DNA of 64,000 nt from Paenibacillus sp. DMB5. GTDB lineage: Bacteria > Bacillota > Bacilli > Paenibacillales > Paenibacillaceae. The stretch covers positions 62,001 through 126,000 of the forward strand of contig NZ_LRAC01000155.1 of assembly GCF_001517085.1 (NCBI RefSeq), written 5' to 3'. The notes below the pieces were generated by a model. That model did not search any database and was not told where the DNA came from. It worked only from the letters and a program-made list of their open reading frames with translations. Position numbers and translations under genes: made by a program. This document shows, piece by piece, positions 1 to 8,061 of this stretch; position 1 is the stretch's first letter; each line of letters starts with the position of its first letter.

Positions 1-196
1 GCAGCTCCAGGCCGCTGCCCTGCGGCATTTCAATGTCGGAGATCAGAATCTGCACGGGATGCTTCTCCAGAATCTCACGCGCCTGGGCCACATTGTTCGC
101 GGTATACACCGTTTCGATGCCGAGCTGCGGCCAGTCGATTTTTTTCTGCAGGGCGGCAATTACGTAGTAATCGTCATCTACCAGCAAAATATTCAT
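1..196 (-). CDS. Response regulator, YesN/AraC type (partial, runs off the window)
   Basis: Only the first 65 codons of the receiver domain are present. The start MNILLVDDDYY carries the acidic pocket (DDD at 7-9) and the phospho-acceptor is Asp54 in LISDIEMP. The ATG overlaps the stop of the upstream kinase gene in an ATGA junction, so the two are translationally coupled. A receiver beginning this way directly behind a YesM-type kinase is normally followed by an AraC-type DNA-binding domain; that part lies outside the window. It is the best candidate to bind the AAAGTCCGG boxes near 2.1 and 7.0 kb (inference). Confidence 0.9.
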   Translation of the reverse strand, partial: MNILLVDDDYYVIAALQKKIDWPQLGIETVYTANNVAQAREILEKHPVQILISDIEMPQGSGLEL

Positions 197-1935
197 AGAT
201 CTAACTTCCTTTCTGCTGCAGGCTCCGGAAGATCGGGCAGGTGTAACGTGATGCATGCGCCGCTGCCGGGGATATTGGTGAAAGTAACATCGGCCAGATT
301 GTAATAGAGATACTCCAGCCGTTTCAGTGTGTTCATAATGCCGATATGCGTACCCTTGGTCTGATCGAGCGGCTGTCCGCTTTGCAGCTTCTCCAGTACC
401 TCCGGCGGAAACCCCGGCCCGTTATCCGACAGCTCAATCCGCGTACCGCTTATCTGCTCCTCCAGCTGACAGCGCTGCACAGTGAGCGTGATCTGCATTT
501 CATTTTCCCGGGAGATGGCGTATTTGACGGAATTCTCAATAAAGGTCTGCAGGACAAGCGGCGGAATCTTTACAGTCCTAGCCTCCTCCGGCAGCTCGAC
601 CTGATAGCTGAAGGCGTCCCGGTAGCGCTGCTTCTGAATCTCCAGATACATCTGCACATGCTCAATCTCGCTCTCCAGCGGCACGAAGTTCTCCCCGTTC
701 TGGAACAGGTAGCGGAAATACTTCGAGGTGGTCATCGCCATATCCTCAATTTCCTGATACATTTGAATTTGAGCCATGCTATAAATACTGGTCAGGCAAT
801 TCAGGAAAAAATGCGGCTTGATCTGCTGCTTCATATAATCCAGCTGAATCTGCTGCTTCTCCAGCTCCTGCTCGTACATGGCGATTTTAAACGTTTTGAT
901 CTGCTGGACGAGATCCTTGAACTGGGAATTGGCCTGCTCCAGCTCGATAATTTTGCTTCCCTTGTAGTCCGCCGGCTGGCTTTCTTCATTAATACGGGCC
1001 AGATTCTCGGAGAAGCTCTGGATCGGTCCAAGCACCCTCCGGTTAAAAAAGATCATAATGATCGACAGCGCTGAGATCACCATGAAGAACAGCAGAACGA
1101 TCAGGAGCTGGGCGATCATGATTTTTTCAAAAGCCCCGAATTTGATCACCATGTCCGCGCTGAATGTTGTATTCAGAAACTCGCTGCTGATCGTGGTGCG
1201 CGGCTGCCGGAGCAGGGAGAAGCGGCCCTCACCCCGAACCGCCATGCCGCTGTTGGAGACGGGACTGGAGAGCACGGTGCCCTGGTCATCCACGAGCGAA
1301 GCATAGCCGCTCTGCCCCAGATTAATCTCACGCAGCGGGCGGATCAGATTGTCTGCGGAGATCAGTCCGATCAGATAGCGGTTGTAGTACGGGACAATGT
1401 TAATGACGTAATATTTGCCGTTTACAAGAATCGGCGTCCATTTGGAATAGAACTTTTCGTACACCTCCTTGTCATCAATAAAAGAGATGATCTGCCGCTT
1501 CAGCTCCAGATAGTCCGGATAGTTTACGCTGATCGGCGCACAGTTCAGGAAGTAGGACTGATTTTTTAAATAGTAGAAAAAATTATATTCCTGGCCGTAG
1601 TTCTTCTGCAGCTCGGTAAATTTCTTGTGCAGGTTCGCGTTGGACTTAAGGAACTCAATGCTGTTGATGCGGTAAGCGTTCATCGTGTTCAGCGTCTCGT
1701 CATTGGCCAGCGTCCAGCCCATATAGTGGTTCATGTAGGCAAAATCATGATTGATCCGGTTAATGTACAGCGCTGCCGTATCCTTGAGATAGCGGGTGGA
1801 CTGCTGCCTGACGATAATAATGGAAGTAATGCTGATGATAAGATCCGCGATAAGGACAATGACGGCTATCAGGATCATAACCCTGACATAATGGCGGATG
1901 GGAAGCGGCTTGGGTGCGGCTGTTTTTTTGATCAT
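193..1935 (-). CDS. Sensor histidine kinase, YesM family
   Basis: 580 aa membrane kinase that would phosphorylate the adjoining response regulator. Visible parts: transmembrane segment near 19-42, an extracellular sensor region of about 230 residues, a second transmembrane segment near 272-297, a HAMP-like linker, the His_kinase motif QQIKPHFFLN with His375, the N box IENSVKYA (Asn468) and the G box DNGPGFP (504-510). Length and order are typical of YesM kinases that sense carbohydrates. It faces away from the solute-binding gene at 2260 and shares the intergenic region with it. The ligand cannot be read from sequence; the neighbours suggest an alpha-linked oligosaccharide. Confidence 0.93.
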   Translation of the reverse strand: MIKKTAAPKPLPIRHYVRVMILIAVIVLIADLIISITSIIIVRQQSTRYLKDTAALYINRINHDFAYMNHYMGWTLANDETLNTMNAYRINSIEFLKSNANLHKKFTELQKNYGQEYNFFYYLKNQSYFLNCAPISVNYPDYLELKRQIISFIDDKEVYEKFYSKWTPILVNGKYYVINIVPYYNRYLIGLISADNLIRPLREINLGQSGYASLVDDQGTVLSSPVSNSGMAVRGEGRFSLLRQPRTTISSEFLNTTFSADMVIKFGAFEKIMIAQLLIVLLFFMVISALSIIMIFFNRRVLGPIQSFSENLARINEESQPADYKGSKIIELEQANSQFKDLVQQIKTFKIAMYEQELEKQQIQLDYMKQQIKPHFFLNCLTSIYSMAQIQMYQEIEDMAMTTSKYFRYLFQNGENFVPLESEIEHVQMYLEIQKQRYRDAFSYQVELPEEARTVKIPPLVLQTFIENSVKYAISRENEMQITLTVQRCQLEEQISGTRIELSDNGPGFPPEVLEKLQSGQPLDQTKGTHIGIMNTLKRLEYLYYNLADVTFTNIPGSGACITLHLPDLPEPAAERKLDL

Positions 1936-2058
1936 GACTGGTTACGTACCGGGCCCTTTCTGCGCAATTTCAATGATGAATGCGTTTTATTTAGGTAACA
2001 TCAACATTATAAAACCTTTGCCCGAAAAAAACATAAGAACAGGGAGGCGTTTTGCCGC

Positions 2059-2210
2059 AAAGTCCGGAAAGCGCTAACAAAGGTCTGGAAAGTGTTATGA
2101 ATAGAAGGGCGGTTAGAGAGAGCCGTATACGAATAACAGGCAATTCTGTGCCGGAGGTCCGAATAACGGCCGCAAAGCGTCCGGAATGCCTATCTGCAAA
2201 CCGCTATGAT
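2059..2210 (+). promoter_or_regulatory. Promoter of the solute-binding gene with two pairs of AAAGTCCGG boxes
   Basis: GTCCGG-like cores lie at 2062 and 2083 (21 bp apart) and at 2157 and 2179 (22 bp apart). A TATGAT -10 lies at 2205-2210. Direct repeats two helical turns apart are the usual site form for dimeric AraC-family regulators. The same arrangement recurs at 6934-7081. The binding protein is inferred. The rest of the 1936-2259 gap shows nothing else clear. Confidence 0.6.
2065..2079 (+). promoter_or_regulatory. cre-like site
   Basis: CGGAAAGCGCTAACA matches the CcpA catabolite-response consensus in the AARCGNWWWCA part and differs at the first two bases. It overlaps the most upstream AAAGTCCGG box. 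CcpA control is inferred. Confidence 0.35.
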
Positions 2211-2259
2211 TAGACATGTAAAGCGAATATGCACACATAAGAAACGGGGGAGTTACACA

Positions 2260-3867
2260 ATGGTCAAACAGGGTAAGAAGGCTTCGGCCAAAAAGCTGAC
2301 GACCGGTCTCCTGGCAGCCGTAATGGTTGCCGGACTTGCGGGCTGCGGCGGAGGCGACGGGGAGAATAATGCTGCAAACAGTGATACAAGCAGCTTCAAC
2401 AAGGAAGGCTTGCCGATTGTAAGCGAGCCGGTAACACTGAAGGTATTGACTGTGCGCTGGGGCAGCATGGGCGATACGTTCACGCAGAACCAGTGGCTGA
2501 AGGATCTGGAAACGAATACGAATGTAAAAATCGACTGGCAGGTCATGTCCTCCAACGACTGGGGCGAGCAGAAATCGATCATGCTGGCCAGCGGCACGCT
2601 GCCGGATGTGGTGATCGGGGATCAGACCTTCTCGGATTCCGATATCGTCAACAACCTGAGCTATTTCCGTCCGCTGGATAACTATATCGACCAGTATATG
2701 CCTAACCTCAAGGCTGCCATGGAAGAAACGCCGGATATGAAAAAGATCAGCACGTTCCCGGACGGTAAAATCTACTCTTTGCCGGCCAGACTGCCATCGC
2801 GTCCAAAAAGCTCGCGCCAGCCAGTCATTAACAAAACCTGGCTCGATAAGCTCGGCCTGAAGGTTCCTGAGACCATCGACGAGCTGTATAACGTAATGAA
2901 GGCGTTCAAGGAGCAGGACCCGAACGGCAACGGCAAGGCTGATGAGATTCCGTATATTGAAGTGAGCAACGACCTGATCAGCCCGTTCGGCATCGCCGAC
3001 CTCAACAACAACAACATGCTGGTGAAGGACGGCAAAGCGGTATACTATCCGACCTCGGAGGAATACAAGGAAGGCCTGAAATGGGAAAATAAGCTGTACA
3101 CTGAAGGCTTGCTCGACAAAGAGCTGTTCACCCAGGACGACACGATGAGATCCGCCAAGTTCCAGAACCCGGATGCTCCGGTTGTAGGCTTCTCCTACCA
3201 GTGGACACCGGATGCCGTATTCGGCAAATGGGGCGACCAGTACGTAACGATTCCGCCAATCGCCGGACCGGACGGCAAGCGCTACACGATCGGCAATCCG
3301 AACGGGATGAACCTGGCCCGCAACGAGTTCCTGATCACCTCCTCCTGCAAAACACCGGAAATCGCCGCACGCTGGGCAGACCAGTTCTACACCGATGAAG
3401 CGAGCATCCAGAACTTCTGGGGCGCAATCGGCACGGTTATTCAGAAAAATGATGACGGCACCTATACGCTGATGGACCCTCCAGCCGGAACCAGCGCCGA
3501 TGCCTGGTACTGGGAGCAGTCGCTGCGTGACTTCGGTCCGAAATATGTCAGCCCGGACTTTGAGCAGAAGATCGTGCTGAGCACAGAATCCGGCGACGGT
3601 CTGAAGCTGCAGCTCGATAAGCTGGGCAGTGAGTATGTGACTGAGCCGTTCCCTAACGTAATGTACACCGCCGAGGAGTTCGAAGAGCTGCCGACTCTGA
3701 CCACCGACATTGATTCCTATGTAAATACCATGCGCGCCCAATTCATCAGCAAGGGCAATATCGATGAGGGCTGGGACGCCTATGTGAAGCAGCTGAACGA
3801 CATGGGGCTCGACAAGCTGCTCAAGATCCGTACCGAAGCCTACAGCCGTTATACCAGTGTAAAATAA
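2260..3867 (+). CDS. ABC transporter solute-binding lipoprotein (LplA-type)
   Basis: 535 aa from the ATG at 2260, which has a GGGGGAG ribosome site about 8 bases upstream; an earlier in-frame ATG at 2206 lacks one. The N terminus is a lipoprotein signal: Lys-rich start, hydrophobic core, lipobox LAGC, then a Gly/Asn-rich linker. The length and the central segment with KTWLDKLGLKVPETIDEL and DPNGNGKADEIP are typical of the large Paenibacillus LplA-like binding proteins. It should deliver an oligosaccharide to the permeases at 7123 and 8062, about 3.3 kb downstream. No ATPase gene is present, as is usual where a shared MsmX-type ATPase serves many importers. The sugar is inferred as an alpha-glucoside from the GH13/GH31 neighbours. 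Confidence 0.93.
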   Translation: MVKQGKKASAKKLTTGLLAAVMVAGLAGCGGGDGENNAANSDTSSFNKEGLPIVSEPVTLKVLTVRWGSMGDTFTQNQWLKDLETNTNVKIDWQVMSSNDWGEQKSIMLASGTLPDVVIGDQTFSDSDIVNNLSYFRPLDNYIDQYMPNLKAAMEETPDMKKISTFPDGKIYSLPARLPSRPKSSRQPVINKTWLDKLGLKVPETIDELYNVMKAFKEQDPNGNGKADEIPYIEVSNDLISPFGIADLNNNNMLVKDGKAVYYPTSEEYKEGLKWENKLYTEGLLDKELFTQDDTMRSAKFQNPDAPVVGFSYQWTPDAVFGKWGDQYVTIPPIAGPDGKRYTIGNPNGMNLARNEFLITSSCKTPEIAARWADQFYTDEASIQNFWGAIGTVIQKNDDGTYTLMDPPAGTSADAWYWEQSLRDFGPKYVSPDFEQKIVLSTESGDGLKLQLDKLGSEYVTEPFPNVMYTAEEFEELPTLTTDIDSYVNTMRAQFISKGNIDEGWDAYVKQLNDMGLDKLLKIRTEAYSRYTSVK

Positions 3868-3878
3868 TCCGCTTGTTA

Positions 3879-3910
3879 CCCGCCCTGCGCAATCCGTTGC
3901 GCGGGGCGGG
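3879..3910 (+). terminator. GC-rich hairpin after the solute-binding gene
   Basis: The arm CCCGCCCTGCGCAA pairs with TTGCGCGGGGCGGG with one mismatch, 12 bases after the stop codon. The following T content is poor, so it may act as an mRNA 3' stabiliser or a leaky terminator. Confidence 0.6.
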
Positions 3911-4050
3911 ATTGTCTTAGGGGAGGTGGCCGGCCGGCAACCCTTAATAGAACAGGCTTGCTGATTGAACACAGGAAAGAGTGACACAGCAGGAGTGCTC
4001 TTAAGGGCATGAAAGTTGAGAGAGTGGTGTTGGAGAGGAGGCTGATTGCA

Positions 4051-5004
4051 GTGTCTATGACAGTAACGATGAAAAAGGTGGCCCGCCGGGCAGGCGTCTC
4101 CGTGTCTACCGTCTCCAGGGTACTGGCAGGTCATGCCAATGTACGGGCTGAGACCTCCCGCAGGGTCCGGGAGACGATGGAGGAGCTCGGCTATACGCCG
4201 AATATTATCGCCCAGAACCTGGTCTCGCGGACGACCCGCTGCATCTGTGTCCTGCTGCCGGACACGGCAGAGATATGGCCGGCCAACCTCTACTGTATGG
4301 AGGTGATCCGGGGGATTGTGTCCGGCGCCGGTAAGCTGGGCTACGACATCCAGCTGGCCTCCGGCGATGGGGAACGGGAGGAGCTGCAGGCCGTCTCCCG
4401 GCTGCTGAAGGGCGGCCGGGCCGACGGTGCTATCCTGCTCTCAGGGCGCCGGAGCAGCACGGTTGTTGATTATCTGCAGCAGGAGGGCTATCCGTTTGTG
4501 CTGGTGGAGGATGAGCCGACGGCGGGCAGCGGGAGTGAGATGGCGGCGGATCTGCATGAAACGGATGCCGGGAGTGCAGGATGGACGAAAGTTGGCGGGG
4601 AAGGCGCTGGTGCTGATAGGTACAGTCTGGTTGGAGATGGCGGCAGTGCGAGTGAGGTAAGGCCTGGCTGGAAGGCAGCAGATAATAGAAGCAGCAGTCT
4701 GGTGGTAAATGGCGGTGGTGAGGCTGGGGCCGGGAGTGAGGTGGCTGCTGATCTGCATGGAACGGATGCCGGAATCGCCGGACAGACCGAGGTTGGTCGG
4801 GAAGCTGCAGGTGGCGAGGGTAGCAGCAGGCTGACAGCAGCAGCTTTTCCTGGCATGCCGGATGAAAGTGTTGCGCGGATGGGTGCCATGGCTTCGGAGC
4901 TGCTGATCGGGAGCATCCGGCGGCAGCATCAGCAGCAGTCTCCCGGAGGGGACACAAGCTGGATGGCCCAGTTTGTCCTGCGCCGGCCGGTTCTGAGACG
5001 ATAA
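4051..5004 (+). CDS. LacI-family regulator with an unrecognisable effector half
   Basis: 317 aa from GTG 4051, chosen because GGAGAGGAGG ends 9 bases upstream. Residues 5-60 are a sound LacI helix-turn-helix and hinge (KKVARRAGVSVSTVSRVLAG), followed by a normal first effector subdomain up to FVLVEDEP near residue 155. From there to about residue 270 the sequence becomes Gly/Ala/Glu/Ser-rich with two similar copies of SEMAADLHETDAG. The extreme C terminus again resembles the LacI end (MGAMASELL, then FVLRRPVLRR). Overall length is near normal, so the ligand core seems replaced rather than deleted. It lies between the binding protein and the GH13 gene and may regulate them, but its ligand response is doubtful. 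Confidence 0.75.
   Translation: MSMTVTMKKVARRAGVSVSTVSRVLAGHANVRAETSRRVRETMEELGYTPNIIAQNLVSRTTRCICVLLPDTAEIWPANLYCMEVIRGIVSGAGKLGYDIQLASGDGEREELQAVSRLLKGGRADGAILLSGRRSSTVVDYLQQEGYPFVLVEDEPTAGSGSEMAADLHETDAGSAGWTKVGGEGAGADRYSLVGDGGSASEVRPGWKAADNRSSSLVVNGGGEAGAGSEVAADLHGTDAGIAGQTEVGREAAGGEGSSRLTAAAFPGMPDESVARMGAMASELLIGSIRRQHQQQSPGGDTSWMAQFVLRRPVLRR
4527..4780 (+). repeat. Diverged internal duplication in the LacI gene
   Basis: About 48 bases beginning GGGAGTGAGATGGCGGCGGA near 4530 recur about 200 bases later near 4732 with roughly 80% identity by eye. Between the copies the sequence is purine-rich and G-rich. The copies are in the same reading frame. Confidence 0.6.
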
Positions 5005-5038
5005 TTACTCTGAAATGAGAGCGCGGTGGAATTTAGTT

Positions 5039-5213
5039 GGATTTTCGTCACTTAAATTCATCCTACTCTGCTGATCGGAACAATTAGATGGATAAACATC
5101 ACCTAATTTAGTGTATTTACCCTTGGACAGGCGAAATGGGCATATTTAAGTGTCCTTTTTCCAACTAAATCACTAATATCGTTGTTTGGTGAAGAATTAA
5201 GTGACGAAAATCC
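5039..5213. repeat. Fold-back intergenic element
   Basis: GGATTTTCGTCACTTAAATT at 5039 returns as the inverted copy GAATTAAGTGACGAAAATCC at 5194-5213, one base shorter. The inside is AT-rich with further short motifs such as CACCTAATTTAGTG. This has the form of a small non-coding palindromic repeat. No open frame fits inside. Confidence 0.6.
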
Positions 5214-5275
5214 ACTTAATTCAATTTAACCCGCCCAAGGATTGGTTACTCAACACACGGTTACACAACAAACTC

Positions 5276-5460
5276 CCATGTAGCACCAAGCACTCATATA
5301 GCATCAAGACTCTCATACAGTACTAAGACTCTCATAAGTACTAAGACTCTCATAAGTACTAAAACTCTCATAAGCACTAAAACTCTCATATAGCACCAAC
5401 ACTCGACCATATAGCACCAAACGACCAAACAGCACCAAACTCCAAACAGCACCAAACAGC
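5276..5460. repeat. Imperfect short tandem repeats before the GH13 gene
   Basis: About nine degenerate units of 14-19 bases with the core AGCACTAA(A/G)ACTCTCATA. The last units shorten to AAACAGCACCAAACA. There are no unique spacers, so this is not a CRISPR array. The remaining bases of the 5005-5531 gap hold the fold-back element and no gene. Confidence 0.65.
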
Positions 5461-5531
5461 CATCTAGCTAACTTAGACATCCGACAGTCAGCTTCAAACC
5501 AATTTAACTTAGGAGCAGGAGTGTAACAGAC

Positions 5532-6821
5532 ATGGCAAAGCATACAGCAAAATCGCTGCGCAGCAGTGTTGTGTACTCGGTGTACGTCCGCAATCATAGT
5601 GAGGAAGGGAGCTTCCGCGCGGTGGAGCGAGATCTCGGGCGCATCCGCAGCCTGGGTGTGGACATTATCTGGCTGCTGCCGGTCCATCCGATCGGTATCG
5701 CAGAGCGCAAAGGCGGCTTAGGCAGCCCGTACGCCAATCAGGACTACCGGGAGATCAATCCGGAGCTGGGCACACTGGAGGACTTCAAGTCACTGGTCAG
5801 TGCGATCCATGAGCATGGAATGAAATGCATTATCGACGTGGTATATAACCATACCTCGCCGGATTCGGTGCTGGTCAAGGAGCATCCTGAATTTTTCTAT
5901 AGAACGCCGGAAGGGAAGCTCGGCAATAAAGCCGGGGATTGGGCGGATATTGTGGACCTGGACTATAACTGCCCGGAGCTGTGGGACTACCAGATTGAGA
6001 CGCTGAAAACGTGGGCGGGCCTCGTCGACGGCTTCCGCTGCGATGTTGCCCCGCTGCTGCCGCTGGCGTTCTGGGCGCGGGCCGTGAACGAAGTCCGCGA
6101 GGTCAACCCCGGCTGCCTGTGGCTGGCCGAATCCATCGAGCCGGACTTCATTATGCATCTGCGTTCGCTCGGCCTGACCGGGCTCAGCGATGCGGAAACG
6201 CTGCAGGCGTTTGATGCCTGCTATGACTACGATGTCTATCCGTATTACAGCGGTTATCTGGCCGGAGAGATTACGCTTGCCAGCTACGTCGAGAAAATTA
6301 ACGCCCAAGAGTACCTGTACCCGGATAACTACGTTAAGCTAAGGTTTCTGGAGAATCATGACCGGCCGCGGGCCAAGGCCGTCATTCCGGATGAGCAGAG
6401 CCTGATCAACTGGACGGCCTTCCTTTATTTCCAGAAGGGCATGACGCTGATCTACGGCGGACAAGAGACGGCGAACACCGTTTGCCCTGACCTGTTCGAC
6501 AAGGATACGATCAGCTGGGATACCGGGACCGACCTGTCGTGGCTGTTCGCTGCGCTGTATCCGGTCAAGCAGAAGGAGATCATGTCGGAGGGCATCTGCC
6601 ATCTGCGCGCAATAGAGGAAGAAGGCATCGTAGTCGGAACGTACACTTGGGGGAGCAGGAAGCTGGCCGGTGTGTTCAGCCTAAAGGGCAGGAAAGCAGA
6701 GGTGGACACGGGTCTGCCGGACGGAAGCTACCATAACCTGATCGACGGCAGCGAGATAACGCTCACAGGCGGCGGCAAGCTGTTCTGTGCCGGCCGGCCT
6801 GTCATTATTGAGCAGGTGTAA
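5532..6821 (+). CDS. GH13 alpha-amylase-family glycosidase
   Basis: 429 aa without a signal peptide, so cytoplasmic. The (beta/alpha)8 barrel carries all four GH13 regions: DVVYNH (102-107), GFRCD with the nucleophile Asp161, WLAE with the acid/base Glu200, and FLENHD with Asp287. A short beta-sheet domain C follows from about residue 345. The size fits small intracellular amylase/maltodextrin-type hydrolases. The start is preceded by TTAGGAGCAGGAG. With the importer and the GH31 enzyme next to it, its job is probably to cleave imported alpha-glucan oligosaccharides; exact specificity is not readable. Confidence 0.92.
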   Translation: MAKHTAKSLRSSVVYSVYVRNHSEEGSFRAVERDLGRIRSLGVDIIWLLPVHPIGIAERKGGLGSPYANQDYREINPELGTLEDFKSLVSAIHEHGMKCIIDVVYNHTSPDSVLVKEHPEFFYRTPEGKLGNKAGDWADIVDLDYNCPELWDYQIETLKTWAGLVDGFRCDVAPLLPLAFWARAVNEVREVNPGCLWLAESIEPDFIMHLRSLGLTGLSDAETLQAFDACYDYDVYPYYSGYLAGEITLASYVEKINAQEYLYPDNYVKLRFLENHDRPRAKAVIPDEQSLINWTAFLYFQKGMTLIYGGQETANTVCPDLFDKDTISWDTGTDLSWLFAALYPVKQKEIMSEGICHLRAIEEEGIVVGTYTWGSRKLAGVFSLKGRKAEVDTGLPDGSYHNLIDGSEITLTGGGKLFCAGRPVIIEQV

Positions 6822-6847
6822 GCCCGCGTAACATGCTGTAAGATATA

Positions 6848-6881
6848 CCGCCGGAAGCAGATGCTGCCCGGCGGTTTTTTT
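6848..6881 (+). terminator. Rho-independent terminator after the GH13 gene
   Basis: CCGCCGG (6848-6854) pairs with CCGGCGG (6868-6874), followed by seven T residues. It isolates the GH13 gene from the permease operon, which has its own promoter. Confidence 0.85.
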
Positions 6882-6930
6882 GCATCCGCCAACACTCCAA
6901 ATAAATACTAGCCTGCTGCCCGCCAAGCCG

Positions 6931-7081
6931 AAAGTCCGGATAACAGCAGCGAAAGTCCGCATTGCGCATACCGGCCCGCTGCCGGGGAATCCTTGCAGTC
7001 CGGAAGCTTTTATACAAATTATAAAAGTCCGGTTAACGCACCCATTAGGTCCGGCAGCCTCCGATACCTTAAAGATATACT
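6931..7081 (+). promoter_or_regulatory. Permease-operon promoter with AAAGTCCGG boxes
   Basis: Box cores at 6934 and 6955 (21 bp apart) and at 7027 and 7049 (22 bp apart), with an extra one at 6998. A TATACT -10 lies at 7076-7081. The last box sits where the -35 would be, as expected for an activator touching polymerase. The geometry matches the promoter at 2059-2210 within about 2 bp. The rest of the 6822-7122 gap holds only the terminator at 6848. Confidence 0.62.
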
Positions 7082-7122
7082 TTAGGTACTTAAACAGATA
7101 AACACATTCAGGAGGGGATTTC

Positions 7123-8046
7123 ATGAGATCCGGTCAAGCCAGTTCCGGGGGGACGTTCGGGGCGGTGAAAAGAAACTGGGGGCTGTATTTGCTGCTGCTG
7201 CCCGCGGTGGTGCTGTCACTGCTGTTTGCGTACAAACCGATGTACGGGATACTTATTGCTTTTAAGGATTACAGCCCGGCTTTGGGGATTACGGAGAGTC
7301 CTTGGGCGGGGTTCAAATATTTTGAGAAGTTTTTTAACTCCTATCAGTTCTCGAACACGATTAAGAATACGCTGATTATCAGCCTGTACAGTCTTGTAAC
7401 CTTTCCGATTCCGATCATACTGGCACTGATGGTGAATCAGATGCGGCCGAACCGGTTCCGGCGCTTTTTCCAGACCGTCTCGTATATGCCGCATTTCATC
7501 TCTACCGTGGTTATGGTCGGGCTGATGGTCATTCTGCTGTCGCCAAGCACCGGTCTGGTCGGTAACCTGTTCAGCCTGTTCGGCAAAGAAGCACCTGATC
7601 TGCTCGGCTCCTCGTCGCTGTTCAGCAGCGTGTACGTCTGGTCGGATGTGTGGCAGCATGTCGGCTGGGACAGCATTATTTTTATCGCGGCATTGTCTGC
7701 AGTTGACCCAAGTCTGTATGAGGCTGCAACCGTGGATGGCGCGAGCCGCTGGCATAAGGTGCGTTATATCGATATTCCGATGCTCATGCCGACGGCGGTT
7801 ACGCTGCTCATTCTGCGTGTCGGGGGGCTGCTTGGGGTTGGCTTTGAAAAAGTGTACCTGATGCAGAACGACCTCAACGCCACATCCAGCGAAATTCTGT
7901 CCACTTATGTATATAAAATCGGTCTGCTCAGCAGCCAGTACAGCTTCTCGTCGGCCGTCAACCTGTTCAACACCGTCATTAACTTCATTCTGCTGATTAT
8001 CGTCAACCAGATTTCCAAGAAGATCAGCGAAAACAGCCTGTGGTAG
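7123..8046 (+). CDS. Carbohydrate ABC transporter permease (LplB/UgpA type)
   Basis: 307 aa with six predicted membrane segments, the first near residues 20-42 (LYLLLLPAVVLSLLF). The cytoplasmic EAA loop that docks the ATPase reads LYEAATVDGASRWHKVRYID. GGAGGGG lies just before the ATG. It is the first gene of a permease pair, followed after 15 bases by the second permease. Together with the lipoprotein at 2260 this makes an LplABC-like importer. Length and motifs are standard for the family. Confidence 0.95.
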   Translation: MRSGQASSGGTFGAVKRNWGLYLLLLPAVVLSLLFAYKPMYGILIAFKDYSPALGITESPWAGFKYFEKFFNSYQFSNTIKNTLIISLYSLVTFPIPIILALMVNQMRPNRFRRFFQTVSYMPHFISTVVMVGLMVILLSPSTGLVGNLFSLFGKEAPDLLGSSSLFSSVYVWSDVWQHVGWDSIIFIAALSAVDPSLYEAATVDGASRWHKVRYIDIPMLMPTAVTLLILRVGGLLGVGFEKVYLMQNDLNATSSEILSTYVYKIGLLSSQYSFSSAVNLFNTVINFILLIIVNQISKKISENSLW

Positions 8047-8061
8047 AAGGAGGAGTTCACA

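Noticed and set aside
2113..4134. 673-codon open frame on the minus strand opposite the solute-binding gene
   Set aside because: It mirrors a GC-rich real gene with signal peptide and ribosome site. The product has no recognisable domain and no plausible start signal.
4527..4870. Two compensating frameshifts as the reason for the odd LacI middle
   Set aside because: Neither of the other two frames in this stretch reads like a LacI effector domain, and both contain stops.
4430..4957. Several overlapping minus-strand open frames rich in Pro/His/Ser
   Set aside because: They are products of the purine-biased, low-complexity LacI segment on the other strand, without ribosome sites.
5276..5460. 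CRISPR array
   Set aside because: Units are short and degenerate with no spacer-repeat alternation, and no cas genes are present.
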